DNA of 57,008 nt. Source: Candidatus Rokuibacteriota bacterium. Its GTDB lineage: Bacteria; Methylomirabilota; Methylomirabilia; Rokubacteriales; CSP1-6. Below, piece after piece: positions 15,264 through 24,401 of the stretch (its first letter is position 1; each line of letters begins with the position of its first letter). The notes under the pieces were generated by a model. That model was given only the letters and a program-made list of their open reading frames with translations. It was not told where the DNA came from and did not search any database. Location of the stretch: the NCBI GenBank assembly GCA_003220225.1, contig QHRU01000053.1, forward strand, positions 1 to 57,008, read 5' to 3'. Position numbers and translations under genes: made by a program.

Positions 15264-16775
15264 ATGAAGCGCACGCTCCTTGCTGTTCTGGCGATTATCG
15301 TCGCTCTCGGCCTCACGCTCGTCGCTCACCCACGTTTCACCAAAGCCGAGGACGACGCGCCGCAGCTCCACGACCTGAGGCTCGTCGGCACCAACGACCT
15401 GCAGGCCCGCTCGTCCTATCAGCCGACGGTTCACCGGTACTCGAACAACCGCTGGGTCATCTTCGTCGGCCACCACGCGCTGGGGACGAACCCGGTGACC
15501 GGCGATCCGCTGCCGTCGTTCAACCCGCTCACCGGACAGAACGAAGAGAACGGCACGTCGATCGTCGACGTCACGGACCCGAAGAAGCCGAAGTACCTCT
15601 TCCATCTCCCCGTGGCGAACGGTGCGGGGGGTGGTCAGCAGATGGTCCGCGTGTGCGACGGCAGCACGCTGCCGATCCACGATAACAAGGTGTACCTGCT
15701 GCGGAGCTACGCGGACTCCGCGCACGAGATCTGGGACGTGACCAATCCGAGCAACCCGCTGCCGGTCCGCACCGTCGCGGGAGGCAACCCCGTCATCAGC
15801 GGTCTCACCGGGACGCACAAGAGCTGGTGGGAATGCGACTCGGGGACCGCGTGGGTCGTTGGCCGGCGCGCGACCGACACCGCGGCGGGATGGAGGCCGG
15901 GCAACCACATCATGGTCTTCGACATCAGCAACCCAGCGAACCCCGTGTTCCTCCGGGACTGGGCGCTCGACGGGCAGCAGCCGGGCGGCGTGCCGCCACC
16001 CAACTTCACGGCGGTCCCCAGTATCCACGGGCCGATCTCGCTCGGGCCGACCGGTAACCGCGTCTACTTCGCGTACGGCACCAGCTCCAACGGCGTGATG
16101 CAGATCGCGGACCGTCAAAAGATCCTGACGACCCCGGCGAACGACTACAAGACGGCGGAAATCGGCCGCTTCGTGATGCAGCCGGTCTGGGGCGCGCATA
16201 CGAGCTTCCCCGTGCTCGGGGTGACTCTCCCGGACTGGGCGCCCAACGCACCAGCCGGCGGCAACGTGCGCGATTTCGTCGTCGTGACGTCGGAGGCGGG
16301 CGGCGCGTTCTGCCAGCAGTCGATCCGCCACCTGACGTTCGTCGTCGACATCACCGGCGTGGCTCCGAACAACGAGCACAGGCCGCAGGGAGTGGGGACC
16401 TTCGAGGTGCCGGCCTCCAGCGGCGACTTCTGTAACAAGGGTGGCCGCTTCGGTCCCCATGCCACCAACGAGAACTTCGGGCCGCCGTTCTACAAGAAGA
16501 TCGTGTTCGTCTCCTACTTCAACGCCGGAGTGCGAGCCTTCGACATCCGCAACCCGTTCGACCCGAAAGAGGTCGCGTTCTTCATCCCGAAACCCACGGG
16601 CAACACCGACTTTCGGTGCGGCACTCTCAACGGTGTGCCCAACGTCTGCAAGCAGGTGATCCAGACCAACAACGTCGACACCGACGAGCGCGGGTTTATT
16701 TACATCGTGGACCGCGCGAACACGGGCCTGCACATCCTCGAGCTCGAAGGCGACGCCAAGAAGATCCTCCAATAG
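15264..16775 (+). CDS. Exported LVIVD-repeat beta-propeller protein
   Basis: 503-residue secreted protein with a signal peptide (residues 1-28) and repeated strands of the type GTSIVDVTDPKKPKYL, AHEIWDVTNPSNPLPV, IMVFDISNPANPVFL and VRAFDIRNPFDPKEV. These are the LVIVD repeats of a beta propeller. Seven Cys and clustered His and Asp residues could bind metal or form disulfides. The start is fixed by GAAGGAGAG. It appears to be a single-gene transcript: own promoter with a ~200-nt leader, and a strong hairpin after its stop. Ligand and role are unknown; these proteins are usually periplasmic or cell-surface. Confidence 0.85.
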   Translation: MKRTLLAVLAIIVALGLTLVAHPRFTKAEDDAPQLHDLRLVGTNDLQARSSYQPTVHRYSNNRWVIFVGHHALGTNPVTGDPLPSFNPLTGQNEENGTSIVDVTDPKKPKYLFHLPVANGAGGGQQMVRVCDGSTLPIHDNKVYLLRSYADSAHEIWDVTNPSNPLPVRTVAGGNPVISGLTGTHKSWWECDSGTAWVVGRRATDTAAGWRPGNHIMVFDISNPANPVFLRDWALDGQQPGGVPPPNFTAVPSIHGPISLGPTGNRVYFAYGTSSNGVMQIADRQKILTTPANDYKTAEIGRFVMQPVWGAHTSFPVLGVTLPDWAPNAPAGGNVRDFVVVTSEAGGAFCQQSIRHLTFVVDITGVAPNNEHRPQGVGTFEVPASSGDFCNKGGRFGPHATNENFGPPFYKKIVFVSYFNAGVRAFDIRNPFDPKEVAFFIPKPTGNTDFRCGTLNGVPNVCKQVIQTNNVDTDERGFIYIVDRANTGLHILELEGDAKKILQ

Positions 16776-16792
16776 TCACGTCTCGTATGGCG

Positions 16793-16824
16793 GCGGCGGG
16801 GCGCTCGACCGGGCGCCCCGCCGC
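16793..16824 (+). terminator. GC-rich hairpin after the LVIVD gene
   Basis: Perfect 12-bp arms (16793-16804 and 16813-16824) around an 8-nt loop, beginning 17 nt after the stop. No T run follows. Likely a transcription stop or 3'-end stabiliser. Confidence 0.6.
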
Positions 16825-16917
16825 GTCCTGGCGTGAGGCACCGGCGACACTGCGTCGCGTTGCCTTGACCACGTCTCGGACCGGGACTACGATCCGGCAC
16901 ATCGTCGACGCCCCGCC

Positions 16918-17550
16918 ATGATCCACCTCGACCCCGCGCGCACGGCCGTCGTCGCCGTCGACATGCACCGCGGTCACCTCGACCCGGCCGTGGCGAGTCT
17001 GCCGCTCGCCGCCGAGCGCTGCGGCCCCGTGATCAAGCGCGCGGCAGCGCTCTTCGCCGATCTGAGAGGGCGCGGCGTGCCGATCGTGCACGTGGTGACC
17101 GAGTACCGCGATGCTGCGGAGATCGCCGCCAACCCGTTCTGGAAGGCCGCGCACGACGATCCGACGAAGGCGCGCAAAGGGATCCTCCGGCACAACCTCG
17201 CGGGCAGCCCGGGGACCGAGATCATCCCCGAGCTGCACGACGAGCGCGACGTCGTCGTGCGCGGCAAGAAGCGCTACAGCGTGTTCGCGCCGACCGACCT
17301 CGAGTTCGTGCTGCGGCGCCGGCTCGGCGCCGACACCGTGATCCTGGCCGGGATCAACACCACGACGTGCGTGCTGTGCGCCGCCTTCGAGGCCACGAAC
17401 CGCGACTTCCGCGTGGTGGTGGCGACCGACGCCGTCGACTCCATGGACGGGGAAGACATGCACCGCTTCGCGCTGAAACTGATCGCGGCCGCCCTCGGGT
17501 GGCCGCTCACCCACGACGAGATCCTCCAGGCTCTCGCTCCCGCACCCTGA
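16918..17550 (+). CDS. Isochorismatase-family cysteine hydrolase
   Basis: 210-residue cytosolic hydrolase with the D-K-C triad of the family: D15 in VAVDMHRGH, K117/118 in RGKKRYS and C151 in INTTTCVLCAAF. The preceding cis-peptide segment (GIN) is normal. Members cleave amides such as N-carbamoylsarcosine, nicotinamide, ureidoacrylate or isochorismate. It shares a transcript with the binding protein (11-nt gap), so the imported compound may be its amide substrate. Confidence 0.9.
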   Translation: MIHLDPARTAVVAVDMHRGHLDPAVASLPLAAERCGPVIKRAAALFADLRGRGVPIVHVVTEYRDAAEIAANPFWKAAHDDPTKARKGILRHNLAGSPGTEIIPELHDERDVVVRGKKRYSVFAPTDLEFVLRRRLGADTVILAGINTTTCVLCAAFEATNRDFRVVVATDAVDSMDGEDMHRFALKLIAAALGWPLTHDEILQALAPAP

Positions 17551-17561
17551 AGGAGGCCGAC

Positions 17562-18800
17562 ATGCGCAGGCTGCTCGTGATCCTGGCCGTGGCCGTCATC
17601 GTCGCCGGCGTGGCCGCCGGCGCGCCCTCGTGGGCCCAGAAAGGACCCATCAAGGTCGGCATGCTCGTGCCGCAGACGGGACCGCTGGCCGCCAACGGCA
17701 AGGACATGATCAACGGCTTCGAGCTGTTCTTCGAGGAGCACAAGTACCGGCTCGCGGGCCGCGAGATCAAGTTCATCGTCGAGGACGACGAGGGCAAGCC
17801 GGCCACGGGCATCACCAAGGCGCGCGGGCTCGTCGAGGGCCAGGGCGTTCACCTGCTCACGGGGCCGCTGAGCGCCGCCGTCGGCTACGCGGTCTCGCCC
17901 TACATCGAGTCGAAGAGAATCCCCGCGATCTATCCGATCGTGTCGGCCGACGACCTGACGCAGCGCAAGCGCAATCCCTATCTCGTGCGCACGGGGTGGA
18001 CGTCGAGTCAGCCCTCGCACCCGTTCGGCAAGTGGGTCGTCGACAACCTCAAGTACCGGAAGATCGCCATGATCGGCTACGACTTCGCCTTCGGCTGGGA
18101 GGTCGCGGCGGGCTTCCAGCGCTCGTTCGAGGAGTCGGGCGGCCAGGTGGTCCAGAAGCTCTGGCCGCCGCTGGGCACCGCAGACTTCGCGCCGTACCTC
18201 TCGCAGCTGCGCCGCGACGTGGACGCGATCTACGCCGTCTTCTCCGGCGCCGATGCGCTGCGCTTCGGCAAGCAGTTCGCCGAGGCGGGGCTGAAGGAAA
18301 AGCTCCCGCTGATCGGCGGCGGCACCTTCACCGACGAGCACGTGCTGCGTGTGCAGGGCGACGAGGTGCTCGGCGTGGTCACCGCGCTGCACTACTCGGC
18401 CGCGCTGGCCACGCCGGCCAACAAGAAGTTCGCCGCCGCCTACGAGGCCAAGTTCAAGCAGGTGCCGTCGTACTACTCCGAAGGCACGTACGTCGCGGGC
18501 ATCGCGCTCAAGGCCGCCCTGGAGGCCACCGGGGGCGACATCGAGAACGTCGACAAGTTCCTCGGGGCGCTGCGCCGCGTGGACCTCTCGGACGCGCCGC
18601 GGGGCGCGATGAAGTTCGACGACTTCGGCAACCCGATCCAGAACGTGTACGTGCGAAAGGTCGACAGGGTGAACGGCCGGCTCCAGAACACCGTCATCCA
18701 CACGTTCCCGAGCGTCTCGCAGTTCTGGACCTACAAGCCGGACGAGTTTCTCAAGGCGCCGGCCTACTCGCGCGACTACCCGCCCTGTAAGGCCTGCTGA
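17562..18800 (+). CDS. ABC transporter substrate-binding protein (branched-chain type), C-terminal CxxC
   Basis: Periplasmic type-1 binding protein of the amino-acid/amide (LivJ-like) family, 412 residues with a signal peptide ending SWAQ. Conserved segments: IKVGMLVPQTGPLAANGKDM, EDDEGKPATG, and a shared tail with VSQFWTYKPDEFLKAP. The last residues are YPPCKAC, a C-terminal CxxC also found in the paralogue at 25148 but not in the one at 21410. Start set by AGGAGG. No permease or ATPase genes lie beside it, so it may feed the Liv system at 24394-28198. It sits between an isochorismatase and a dehydrogenase. Confidence 0.93.
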   Translation: MRRLLVILAVAVIVAGVAAGAPSWAQKGPIKVGMLVPQTGPLAANGKDMINGFELFFEEHKYRLAGREIKFIVEDDEGKPATGITKARGLVEGQGVHLLTGPLSAAVGYAVSPYIESKRIPAIYPIVSADDLTQRKRNPYLVRTGWTSSQPSHPFGKWVVDNLKYRKIAMIGYDFAFGWEVAAGFQRSFEESGGQVVQKLWPPLGTADFAPYLSQLRRDVDAIYAVFSGADALRFGKQFAEAGLKEKLPLIGGGTFTDEHVLRVQGDEVLGVVTALHYSAALATPANKKFAAAYEAKFKQVPSYYSEGTYVAGIALKAALEATGGDIENVDKFLGALRRVDLSDAPRGAMKFDDFGNPIQNVYVRKVDRVNGRLQNTVIHTFPSVSQFWTYKPDEFLKAPAYSRDYPPCKAC

Positions 18801-18805
18801 GCCGC

Positions 18806-19678
18806 ATGGCGACCGTCGGCCCCGTCGGCATCGTCGGTCTCGGTCTCCTCGGCTCCGCGGTGGCCGGCCGTCTGCGCGCGGCGGGCCGCGACGTCGTCGG
18901 CCACGACGTCGTGCCCGAGCGCAACCGCGCGCTGGTGGCCATCGGCGGCCGCGCCGTGGCCTCGGCGGCCGCCGTGGCGGAAGCCGCCGACCCGGTCTGC
19001 GTGGTGCTGCCCTCGCTGGCGGCGGTTGAGGAGGTCGTGCTCGGCGCGGGCGGCCTGGCGGCCACGGCACGCGGCCGGACGGTGGTGCAGATGAGCACCA
19101 TCTCGCCCGCGCTCACGGAGCGGCTCGCGCGCGAGTGCGCGGCGCGCGGCGTCGCGTTTCTCGACTGTCCGATCAGCGGCACCAGCGGGATGGTCGCGCG
19201 CGGCGACGGCATCATCTTCGCCGGCGGCGAGCGCGCCGTCTACGAGCGCTGGCGGCCGCTGCTGGAGACGATCCTGCCGCGCGCGGTGCACGTCGGCACC
19301 GCGGGCCAGGCCATGGTGCTCAAGCTCGTGGCGAATCTGCTGGTGGCGCTGAACAGCGCGGCGGCGGCGGAGGCCCTGGCGATGGTGGAGCGCGCGGGGC
19401 TCGACGTGCCGCTCGCGCTGGACGTGTTGAGGTCGAGCGCGGCGACCTCACGCATGCTGGAGGTGCGCGGGCCGCTCATCGTCAAGCGCGACTTCCCGCC
19501 GCAGATGAAGCTCGATCTCTTCATGAAGGACCTGCATCTGATCCAGGAGGCCGCCGGCGCCGTCGGCGCGGCGGTGCCGCTCACGGACGTCGCCGAGCGC
19601 CTCTACGCGGCGGCCCAGGCGGCGGGCCACGGCGGCGAGGATCTCGCGGTGGTGGTGACGGCGCTCGCGCGCCGTTAG
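18806..19678 (+). CDS. Beta-hydroxyacid dehydrogenase (3-hydroxyisobutyrate dehydrogenase type)
   Basis: NAD(P)-dependent dehydrogenase of small 3-hydroxy acids, 290 residues. N-terminal Rossmann motif GIVGLGLLGSAV, substrate loop DCPISGTSG (about residues 112-120) and catalytic Lys in GQAMVLKLVANLL (about residue 173) are all present. It is third in the isochorismatase/binding-protein operon, 5 nt after the latter. Its TAG overlaps the TAA of the convergent UspA gene in the shared bases TTAG (19675-19678). Confidence 0.93.
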   Translation: MATVGPVGIVGLGLLGSAVAGRLRAAGRDVVGHDVVPERNRALVAIGGRAVASAAAVAEAADPVCVVLPSLAAVEEVVLGAGGLAATARGRTVVQMSTISPALTERLARECAARGVAFLDCPISGTSGMVARGDGIIFAGGERAVYERWRPLLETILPRAVHVGTAGQAMVLKLVANLLVALNSAAAAEALAMVERAGLDVPLALDVLRSSAATSRMLEVRGPLIVKRDFPPQMKLDLFMKDLHLIQEAAGAVGAAVPLTDVAERLYAAAQAAGHGGEDLAVVVTALARR

Positions 19679-20118
19679 GCCGCCGCCGTCTTGAGGACGA
19701 GCGTCGGAACGGCCGTCTCGCGGGCCACGCGCTCGGCGACGCCGGGCGTCACCAGACGCCGCAGCCGGCCCTGCACGGGCTCGCTCAGCGCGATCACGTC
19801 CGCGCCGAAGGATTCCGCCTCCAGCACGATCTCCTCCGCGGGCTCGCCGAACCGCACGACCGTCTCGACCGGCAAGCCGGCCAGCCGTGCCTCGCCACGC
19901 TCGAGGTCCTCGCGGCCCTCGGCGGTCAGCCGGCTCATCGCCTGATCCACGTACTCGACCGTCCGCCCGTGGGTGCCTTCGCGACGCTCGGGGACCGGAT
20001 AGACACGGAGCAGGCGCACCGTCGCCCCGCCGTCGCGCGCGACCGCGGCCACCAGCGGCACGATCGCCTCACTGCGCTCGTCGCCGTCCAGCGGCACCAG
20101 GATTCGTTTCGTCGTCAT
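19675..20118 (-). CDS. Universal stress protein (UspA family)
   Basis: 147-residue single Usp domain. It starts KRILVPLDGDERSE, the first strand and acidic residue of the nucleotide-binding fold. It ends TPGVAERVARETAVPTLVLK. The usual ATP-binding G-2x-G-9x-G(S/T) motif is degraded (QGRLRRLVTPGVAERVAR), so ATP binding is uncertain. Single gene, convergent with the dehydrogenase. Confidence 0.9.
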   Translation of the reverse strand: MTTKRILVPLDGDERSEAIVPLVAAVARDGGATVRLLRVYPVPERREGTHGRTVEYVDQAMSRLTAEGREDLERGEARLAGLPVETVVRFGEPAEEIVLEAESFGADVIALSEPVQGRLRRLVTPGVAERVARETAVPTLVLKTAAA

Positions 20119-20213
20119 CGTCGTTCTCTCCCTTCGCGATTGAGATGCGGGGGAGAGGCCACGGGATTCTCGCGGCCCGGAATCCCTTCGCTTCCGGCGC
20201 GCGTCCTACCGGC

Positions 20214-20354
20214 ATGCGAGTCCTTTACGCCATCATGCTCACGGCCCTCGTGCTGGCCCTCGGCGTCCTCGAGATCGTGTCATCGCGGGAGGCGGCGCGG
20301 CTCGCCAACTATCCCGACGAGGTGTCGGCCTCGCCGGCGCTGCTCGCCCGCTAG
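20214..20354 (+). CDS. Small single-pass membrane protein
   Basis: A 46-codon frame encodes one hydrophobic helix (LYAIMLTALVLALGVLEIV) followed by a polar tail that reads like an N-in, C-out small membrane protein. No clear ribosome site. It sits in the gap between the divergent UspA promoter and the end of an LLM oxidoreductase gene. Unknown function. Confidence 0.4.
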   Translation: MRVLYAIMLTALVLALGVLEIVSSREAARLANYPDEVSASPALLAR

Positions 20355-20388
20355 CTGCCGTCGCGCGGCCGCGCCGCCGCCTCGACGA

Positions 20389-21408
20389 TCATCGGCCGCG
20401 TCTCAGCGCCGGCAGCACCTCGGCGCCGAAGAGCTCGACGGCGCGGACCGGATCGGCGGCGAGGCTCACCGTGAACATGAGGCGCGTGGCGCCGGCAGCC
20501 AGCGCGGCGCGCGCCTGCTCGACGCAGTCGTCCGGCGTGCCGGCGATCGCCAGGCGCCCTCGGAGGTAATCGAAGAGCCCGAGGCGCTTCACCAGCCCGG
20601 CGTCCATCTCGGCGCGGCGGGTCGTGTAGGTCGCCCGCAGCTCGTGGATCGCGGGCACGAGGTCCGGCGGCACGCCGCGCTCGGCCGGCGCCGCCCCGAG
20701 AATGTAGGCGGCCACGAAGCCGAGGATGTTGCCGAGCGTGTCGAGCGCGGCGTCGCGCGTCGGGGCGCAGTCGAGGCAGGCGATCCACCACGTCTCGACG
20801 TCGTCGGCGGTGCGGCCCGTCTCCGCCGCGCCCGCGCCGATCCGCGCGCGCGCGTGGGCCACGTGGTCGGCCTGCAGGCCGTAGTTCACGAAGGCCCCGT
20901 CGGCCACGGCGCCGGCGGTGCGCAGCGCGCCCGGCCCCGACGCGGCGGCGAAGACCGGCACGCGGCGGCCCGAGGGCGGAAGCTGCGTGGCGGGGCCGCC
21001 GTTCAGCGACGCGCGCTCGCCGGCCAGGAGCGCGCGCGTGAACCGGAGCCCCTCGCGGAACGCGGGGCTCGCCGACGCCGCGGCGCCGAGGTTCGCGACC
21101 CCGCTGTGGCCACGACCGACGCCGAGCAGCACGCGGCCGCCGGAGACGGCGTCCACCGACGCGGCGGCGCCGGCGGTGATGGCGGGGTGACGCGTGGCGA
21201 GGTTCGTCACACAGGCCGCTAGCCCGACGCGCTCGGTGCGCGCGGCGGCGAGCGTGAGCGCGACCCAGACATCCATCGCGTTGCCCGGTGTGTCGGCGAC
21301 GCCGAGGAGGTCCCACCCGTCGCGCTCGGCCAGTCCCGCCAGGCGCGCCGTGTACTCCGGCGACCACGGCCAGAAGAAGAAGCCGAAGCGCGGCTCGGTC
21401 AGCGCCAC
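20389..21408 (-). CDS. LLM-class flavin-dependent oxidoreductase
   Basis: Luciferase-like TIM-barrel monooxygenase or F420/FMN-dependent reductase, 339 residues. Family features are FFFWPWSPEYT at the N-terminus, TNLATRHPA near residues 68-76 and VSGGRVLLGVGRGHSG near 88-103. Starts at GTG, 1 nt after the stop of the second binding protein. It is the last gene of the nine-gene leftward operon. The substrate is presumably the compound imported by the Liv-type transporter. Confidence 0.9.
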   Translation of the reverse strand: MALTEPRFGFFFWPWSPEYTARLAGLAERDGWDLLGVADTPGNAMDVWVALTLAAARTERVGLAACVTNLATRHPAITAGAAASVDAVSGGRVLLGVGRGHSGVANLGAAASASPAFREGLRFTRALLAGERASLNGGPATQLPPSGRRVPVFAAASGPGALRTAGAVADGAFVNYGLQADHVAHARARIGAGAAETGRTADDVETWWIACLDCAPTRDAALDTLGNILGFVAAYILGAAPAERGVPPDLVPAIHELRATYTTRRAEMDAGLVKRLGLFDYLRGRLAIAGTPDDCVEQARAALAAGATRLMFTVSLAADPVRAVELFGAEVLPALRRGR

Positions 21409-21409
21409 C

Positions 21410-22630
21410 TCACGGCTTCACGGGCGGATAGCTGCGGTCGTAGGCCGGCGTCTTGAGGAACTCGTCCGGCCGGTAGGTCCAGAACTGCGACACCATCGGA
21501 TAAGTGTGGATCACGGTGTTCTGGAGCCGTCCGCCGACCTTTTCGACCCGCACGATGTACACGTTCTCCGTGGGGTTGCCGTACTCGTCGAGCTTGATCG
21601 GACCTCGCGGGTCCTGGGTCGTCTCGCTCGCCCGGCGCAGCGCGGCGAGGAGGCGGTCCCGGTCCTCCACGTTGCCGCCGAGGGCCTTCGCGGCCTCGAT
21701 GATCCAGCGCCCCGAGGAATACATGACCGCGTGGAAGTAGGACGGCGTGCGCTTGACCTTGGCCTCCGCAATCTTCGTGAACGCGCGGTTGGCGGTGTTG
21801 TCGAGCGTCGGCGACCAGATCATCGTGCCCACGTGGCCGATCACCTCGTCGCCCATGCCCTGGAGCGACGACTGGTCGGTGTACACGCCGGTGCCGATGA
21901 GCGGCACCTTGCCGTGCAGCGCGCTCTCGCCGTACTGCTTGGAGAAGCGCACGGCCTGGCCGGCGACGAACACCTGCACGACCGCGTCGACCTCGCGCGG
22001 GACCTGGGTGAGGTACGGCGCGAAGTCCATGGTGTTGAGCGGCACCCAGGTCTTCTGCACGAGGCGCCCGCCGCTATCCTCGAACACGCGCTGGAAGCCG
22101 CCGATCCCCTCGTGGCCGAAGTTGTTGTCCATGGCGATGGCGGCCACGCGCTTGTACTTGAGCGTCTTCGCCGCGTAGTCGCCGAGCGCGTGCATCGGCT
22201 GGCTCGCCGCGAAGTTCGAGCGCATCAGGTACTTCGCGATCCGGCGCTTGGTGAGATCGTCCGGCGTGGTCAGGAAGAGCGAGGGCAGGCGGTCGCGCTC
22301 GATGTTCGGCACCAGCGCGTACCCGATGTTGCTCAGCAGCACGCCGTCCAGCACGTGGATGCGGTCCTGCGCGACGAGCTTGCGATACTTGGCCTGCGCG
22401 GTGGCCGGATTCCCCTCGTCGTCCTCCTCGATCAGCTCGATCTTGCGTCCGGCGACCTCGTAGTTGACCTGCTCGAACGCCATCTTCAGCCCGTCGAGCA
22501 TGTCCTTGCCGGCGGCGGCGAAGATGCCGGTCAGCGGGCCGAGGTAGCCGACGCGGATGGACTCGGCGCCGGCGACAGGGCCGGCGAGGAGCAGCGACAG
22601 GAGCGCGATCACCGCGGCGGGACGGATCAT
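21410..22630 (-). CDS. ABC transporter substrate-binding protein (branched-chain type), paralogue without C-terminal Cys
   Basis: 406-residue periplasmic binding protein with signal peptide (residues 1-22). Shares IRVGYLGPLTGIFAAAGKDM, EEDDEGNPATA and VSQFWTYRPDEFLKTP with the other two binding proteins. It ends YPPVKP, without the CxxC of its paralogues. Its frame stays open upstream through the LLM gene, but the signal peptide fixes the start at 22630. Second binding protein in the same operon as LivFGMH, suggesting two substrates share one permease. Confidence 0.93.
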   Translation of the reverse strand: MIRPAAVIALLSLLLAGPVAGAESIRVGYLGPLTGIFAAAGKDMLDGLKMAFEQVNYEVAGRKIELIEEDDEGNPATAQAKYRKLVAQDRIHVLDGVLLSNIGYALVPNIERDRLPSLFLTTPDDLTKRRIAKYLMRSNFAASQPMHALGDYAAKTLKYKRVAAIAMDNNFGHEGIGGFQRVFEDSGGRLVQKTWVPLNTMDFAPYLTQVPREVDAVVQVFVAGQAVRFSKQYGESALHGKVPLIGTGVYTDQSSLQGMGDEVIGHVGTMIWSPTLDNTANRAFTKIAEAKVKRTPSYFHAVMYSSGRWIIEAAKALGGNVEDRDRLLAALRRASETTQDPRGPIKLDEYGNPTENVYIVRVEKVGGRLQNTVIHTYPMVSQFWTYRPDEFLKTPAYDRSYPPVKP

Positions 22631-22644
22631 GGCGTTCTCTCCGG

Positions 22645-23715
22645 CTAGCGAAAGCGTGGCATGACTTCGCGCGCGAACAGCTCCATCGAGCGGCGGATCT
22701 TGTCCTGGGCCAGGCCGCCGAAATTCATCCAGCAGAGGATCTGGCCGACGCCGATCGAGCGCATGTACTCGATGTGGCGCGCGACGGTGTCGGGCGAGCC
22801 GAAGGCCAGCGTCTCCGCCACGAGCCCGTCCCACGTGACCGTGCCGAGCCTCTCCGCCATCGCGCGGAACGCCGGTTGGAGCGTGGGGTGCGCGTCCTCG
22901 ATGCGCTCGGGAATCACGAACCGCCGGAACGAGTCCTGGTACCAGAGCTCGGCCGCCTTCGCCTCCTCGAGGGCCTTCGCGTCGGTGTCGGCGACGTAGA
23001 TCTGGCGCGAGACGCCCCAGCGCGCGAGGAGCGCCGCGATCTCGTCGGGCGTGCGGCCGGCCTTGTCGAGGGTGTTCACGTAGGTGTCGCGGTTGGCGAG
23101 GAGCTGATCCACCGGCCCGAAGAGGACGGAGTTCAGCATCGGCCAGCCGCGCAGCGCGGTGTTCTCGATCCCGTCCTTCGTCACGCACACCTGGTAGAGC
23201 GGCGGGTGGGGCCGCTGAACCGGCTTGGGAATGACGCGCACGTCGTCGAAGGAGAAGAAGCGGCCGTGGTACGAGAAGCGCTCCTCCGTCCAGCCGCGCT
23301 GGATCACGTCGACGGTCTCGTCGAAGCGCTCGCGGCTCTCCTGCTGCGGCACGCGATAGCCGGCGAACTCCGCGGGGCGGTTGCCACGGCCCACGCCGAC
23401 GTCGAGCCGGCCGTCGGAAATGATGTCGACGAGCGCCATCTGCTCGGCGAGACGCAGCGGGTGATGAAACGGCAGGATCGCCGCCGCGAGGCCGATGCGC
23501 ACGCGGCGTGTCCGCGCCGCCGCCGCGGAGGCGAGCGTGGCGGGATCGACCGAGAGCCCGTAGTCGATGAAATGGTGCTCGGTGAACCACACCTCGTCGA
23601 AGCCGAGCTCTTCGGACCACTCCACCTGCGTGAGCTCGTTGCGGATGATGTCCTCGTGACGCTGGCCGGGCGCGGCCTGGAAGAAGAAAAACGTGCCGAA
23701 GCGGAGACGGGTCAT
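22645..23715 (-). CDS. LLM-class flavin-dependent oxidoreductase (luciferase-like)
   Basis: 356-residue bacterial-luciferase-family enzyme. Motifs: FDEVWFTEHHFIDYG (residues 39-53), ILPFHHPLRLAEQMALVD, and DGRLDVGVGRGNRPAEF. Starts with an ATGA overlap on livF. More luciferase-like than the copy at 20389; the two are distant paralogues. Together they suggest oxidation of the transported compound by flavin chemistry. Confidence 0.92.
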   Translation of the reverse strand: MTRLRFGTFFFFQAAPGQRHEDIIRNELTQVEWSEELGFDEVWFTEHHFIDYGLSVDPATLASAAAARTRRVRIGLAAAILPFHHPLRLAEQMALVDIISDGRLDVGVGRGNRPAEFAGYRVPQQESRERFDETVDVIQRGWTEERFSYHGRFFSFDDVRVIPKPVQRPHPPLYQVCVTKDGIENTALRGWPMLNSVLFGPVDQLLANRDTYVNTLDKAGRTPDEIAALLARWGVSRQIYVADTDAKALEEAKAAELWYQDSFRRFVIPERIEDAHPTLQPAFRAMAERLGTVTWDGLVAETLAFGSPDTVARHIEYMRSIGVGQILCWMNFGGLAQDKIRRSMELFAREVMPRFR

Positions 23716-24401
23716 ACCCCAAGATACCGCGATTTCACGTCGTCGTTCGCCATGAGGGCGCCCGGCGCCGAGCTGTGCACGATCTGGCCGCGCGAGAGCA
23801 CGTGCACCGTGTCGGCGACGGAGAGCGCGAGCGGCAGGTTCTGCTCCACGAGCAGGATCGACAGCCCCTCGCGCTTCAATTCGCCGATGATCCGGCCCAC
23901 CTCGCGCACGATCAGAGGCGCCAGCCCTTCCGTCGGCTCGTCCATCAGCAGCAGATCGGGATTCGTCATGAGCGCGCGGCCGATCGCGAGCATCTGCTGC
24001 TCGCCGCCCGAGAGCCGGCCCGCCCGGCTCTTCGCGCGCTCGGCGAGCCGCGGGAACAGCTCGAGCACGCGCGCGAGCGTGAAACGGCCCCCGTCGCGCC
24101 GCGCCACCGCCAGGTTCTCGACCACGCTGAGCGAGGGGAAGACGCGCCGCCCCTGCGGCACCAGGCCCATGCCGCGCTCGACGGCGCGATAGGGCGGCCA
24201 GCGCGTGACCTCGACGCCTTTGAAATGCACGGTGCCGCGCCGCGGCGGCGTGAAGCCGATCACCGAGCGGATGAGCGTGGTCTTGCCGGCGCCGTTGCGG
24301 CCGAGGATCGCGACGACCTCACCCGCGCGTACGCCGAGCGACACGCCCTGCAGCACGTGGCTCTCGCCGTAGTAGGTGTGGACGTCGGCCAGCTCAAGCA
24401 C
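23712..24401 (-). CDS. livF: Branched-chain-type ABC transporter ATPase LivF
   Basis: 229-residue ATPase with Walker A GRNGAGKTT (34-42), Q-loop VPQGRRVFPSLS, signature LSGGEQQ (130-136) and Walker B LLLMDEP (150-156). The VPQGR motif and size mark LivF. Starts with GTG, overlapping livG by 8 nt. Confidence 0.95.
   Translation of the reverse strand: MLELADVHTYYGESHVLQGVSLGVRAGEVVAILGRNGAGKTTLIRSVIGFTPPRRGTVHFKGVEVTRWPPYRAVERGMGLVPQGRRVFPSLSVVENLAVARRDGGRFTLARVLELFPRLAERAKSRAGRLSGGEQQMLAIGRALMTNPDLLLMDEPTEGLAPLIVREVGRIIGELKREGLSILLVEQNLPLALSVADTVHVLSRGQIVHSSAPGALMANDDVKSRYLGV

Noticed and set aside
21410-23722. Apparent 770-residue fusion of an LLM-like region to a binding protein
   Set aside because: The upstream half is an off-frame shadow of the real LLM gene; the signal peptide at 22630 marks the true start of the binding protein.
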